The translations under genes were made by a program, and so were the position numbers. This document shows positions 49,410-50,000 of a DNA stretch of 50,000 nucleotides, in pieces. Position 1 is the first letter of the stretch. Each line of letters begins with the position of its first letter. Origin of the DNA: Sphaeroforma sirkka (taxonomy: Eukaryota > Opisthokonta > Ichthyosporea > Ichthyophonida). The stretch is taken from NCBI GenBank assembly GCA_001586965.3, contig LUCW03000145.1:30001-80000 (forward strand), in the 5' to 3' direction. The notes below the pieces were generated by a model. It was not told the DNA's origin. It was given only the letters and a program-made list of their open reading frames with translations, and made no database searches.

Positions 49410-49877
49410 ATGGCAGCACAAGTAAATCAGTATCAGAGCATGGCACCAATCAGTCAAGGCCCGCGACCCGGTGGAAGGAACATGAATTATAACGGACCAC
49501 CTCCACAGCCAAACTCGATAGTGGCATATAGTCAACACCCGCCTATGCATCCACACGGCGTCTCGAACGTAGGTGCACGACAAGATGGGCCTTCGCAGGG
49601 GGGAGCAACTGTGTACCGTGACGGTGGAGACGAGAGTGCGAAGCGTGTCAAAAGGCTTGAAAGGAATAAAGAAGCTGCCAGACAATGTCGCGTAAAGAAA
49701 AAGGAGTACATTAAATGTCTCGAGAGCCGGGTCAAGAATCTGGAGCAGCAGAACCTGAAGTTAATGAAGATGATTGAGGATCTGAGGAAAACGAATAGCA
49801 AGCCGATGAGCAGCAACAAGAACAACAGCAATAACGCAGATGATAATGACAGAGCAGCAGATAAAAATGATTATTAA
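49410..49877 (+). CDS. CREB/ATF-type bZIP transcription factor, single exon
   Basis: Complete 155-residue frame. Residues 1-70 are Gln/Pro/Gly-rich and disordered. The basic region (about 79-98) reads KRLERNKEAARQCRVKKKEY with the invariant N..AA..CR, and continues IKCLESRV, the CREB/CREM/ATF1 signature (VKCLENRV in animals, from memory). The zipper has leucines at 104, 111, 118 and 125 in perfect heptads, with V108, N115 and I122 at the 'a' positions; N115 favours dimers. The tail is Asn/Asp-rich. It should bind CRE-like TGACGTCA sites as a dimer in the nucleus. No kinase-inducible motif (RRPSY) is present, so it resembles the short repressor forms of CREM or a constitutive factor. The next in-frame signal is TAA at 49875-49877. 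Confidence 0.93.
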   Translation: MAAQVNQYQSMAPISQGPRPGGRNMNYNGPPPQPNSIVAYSQHPPMHPHGVSNVGARQDGPSQGGATVYRDGGDESAKRVKRLERNKEAARQCRVKKKEYIKCLESRVKNLEQQNLKLMKMIEDLRKTNSKPMSSNKNNSNNADDNDRAADKNDY

Positions 49878-50000
49878 TCGCCATTACCACAATATGTGAG
49901 CAACTAGGTCCTCCAGTGTGCTCAGATGTCGCAGTTGCTTGGCGTTGTCAAGCTATGTTTACAATCCTATGTAACATTTCCATGTGCAACTTACTCAGGA
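49878..50000. other. 3' flank of the bZIP gene
   Basis: No AATAAA is visible before the window ends. Confidence 0.4.

Overview
This is a window of nuclear DNA from an intron-rich eukaryote. Genes are split into short exons with GT..AG introns, and the introns are packed with (TA)n/(CA)n microsatellites and minisatellites. The gene set (an animal-type WDR13, a CREB-type bZIP, AP-1 gamma-adaptin and an SLC7-like cationic amino acid transporter) together with the AT-rich satellite load suggests a unicellular holozoan such as an ichthyosporean (Sphaeroforma-like). That taxon is an inference and was not tested. The standard stop codons TAA, TAG and TGA are all used as gene ends.

Layout. 1-1500: 3' part of an unrecognised minus-strand gene. 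1800-3200: microsatellite desert. 3412-15466 (+): a complete 15-exon AP-1 gamma-adaptin with an arginine/serine-repeat segment in its hinge and one apparent 1-base frameshift. 16808-22664 (+): a six-exon WDR13 homologue enlarged by a low-complexity insert. 23744-28651 (-): a seven-exon cationic amino acid transporter, convergent with WDR13. 28652-33313: AT-rich spacer with a possible relic of a multicopper oxidase. 33314-35063 (-): a two-exon disordered protein rich in basophilic-kinase sites. 35716-44005 (+): an 11-exon gene reconstructed from phase-compatible exons; its product is not recognised and its C-terminal half is strand-rich. 44006-49400: satellites and an AT-rich island. 49410-49877 (+): a single-exon CREB-type bZIP factor without a kinase-inducible domain.

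The genes share no obvious pathway: vesicle coat, WD-repeat scaffold, amino acid uptake, transcription factor. The unifying feature is architectural. In at least three, and probably five, of the genes the introns carry decayed same-strand copies ('echoes') of the adjacent exon, often including its splice site, at up to about 87 percent identity. Some introns are also built from tandem arrays whose last or first unit is the exon edge itself. I read this as intron growth by repeated local tandem duplication followed by decay. All alignments were made by eye; exon coordinates come from splice consensus, phase and protein similarity recalled for the families.
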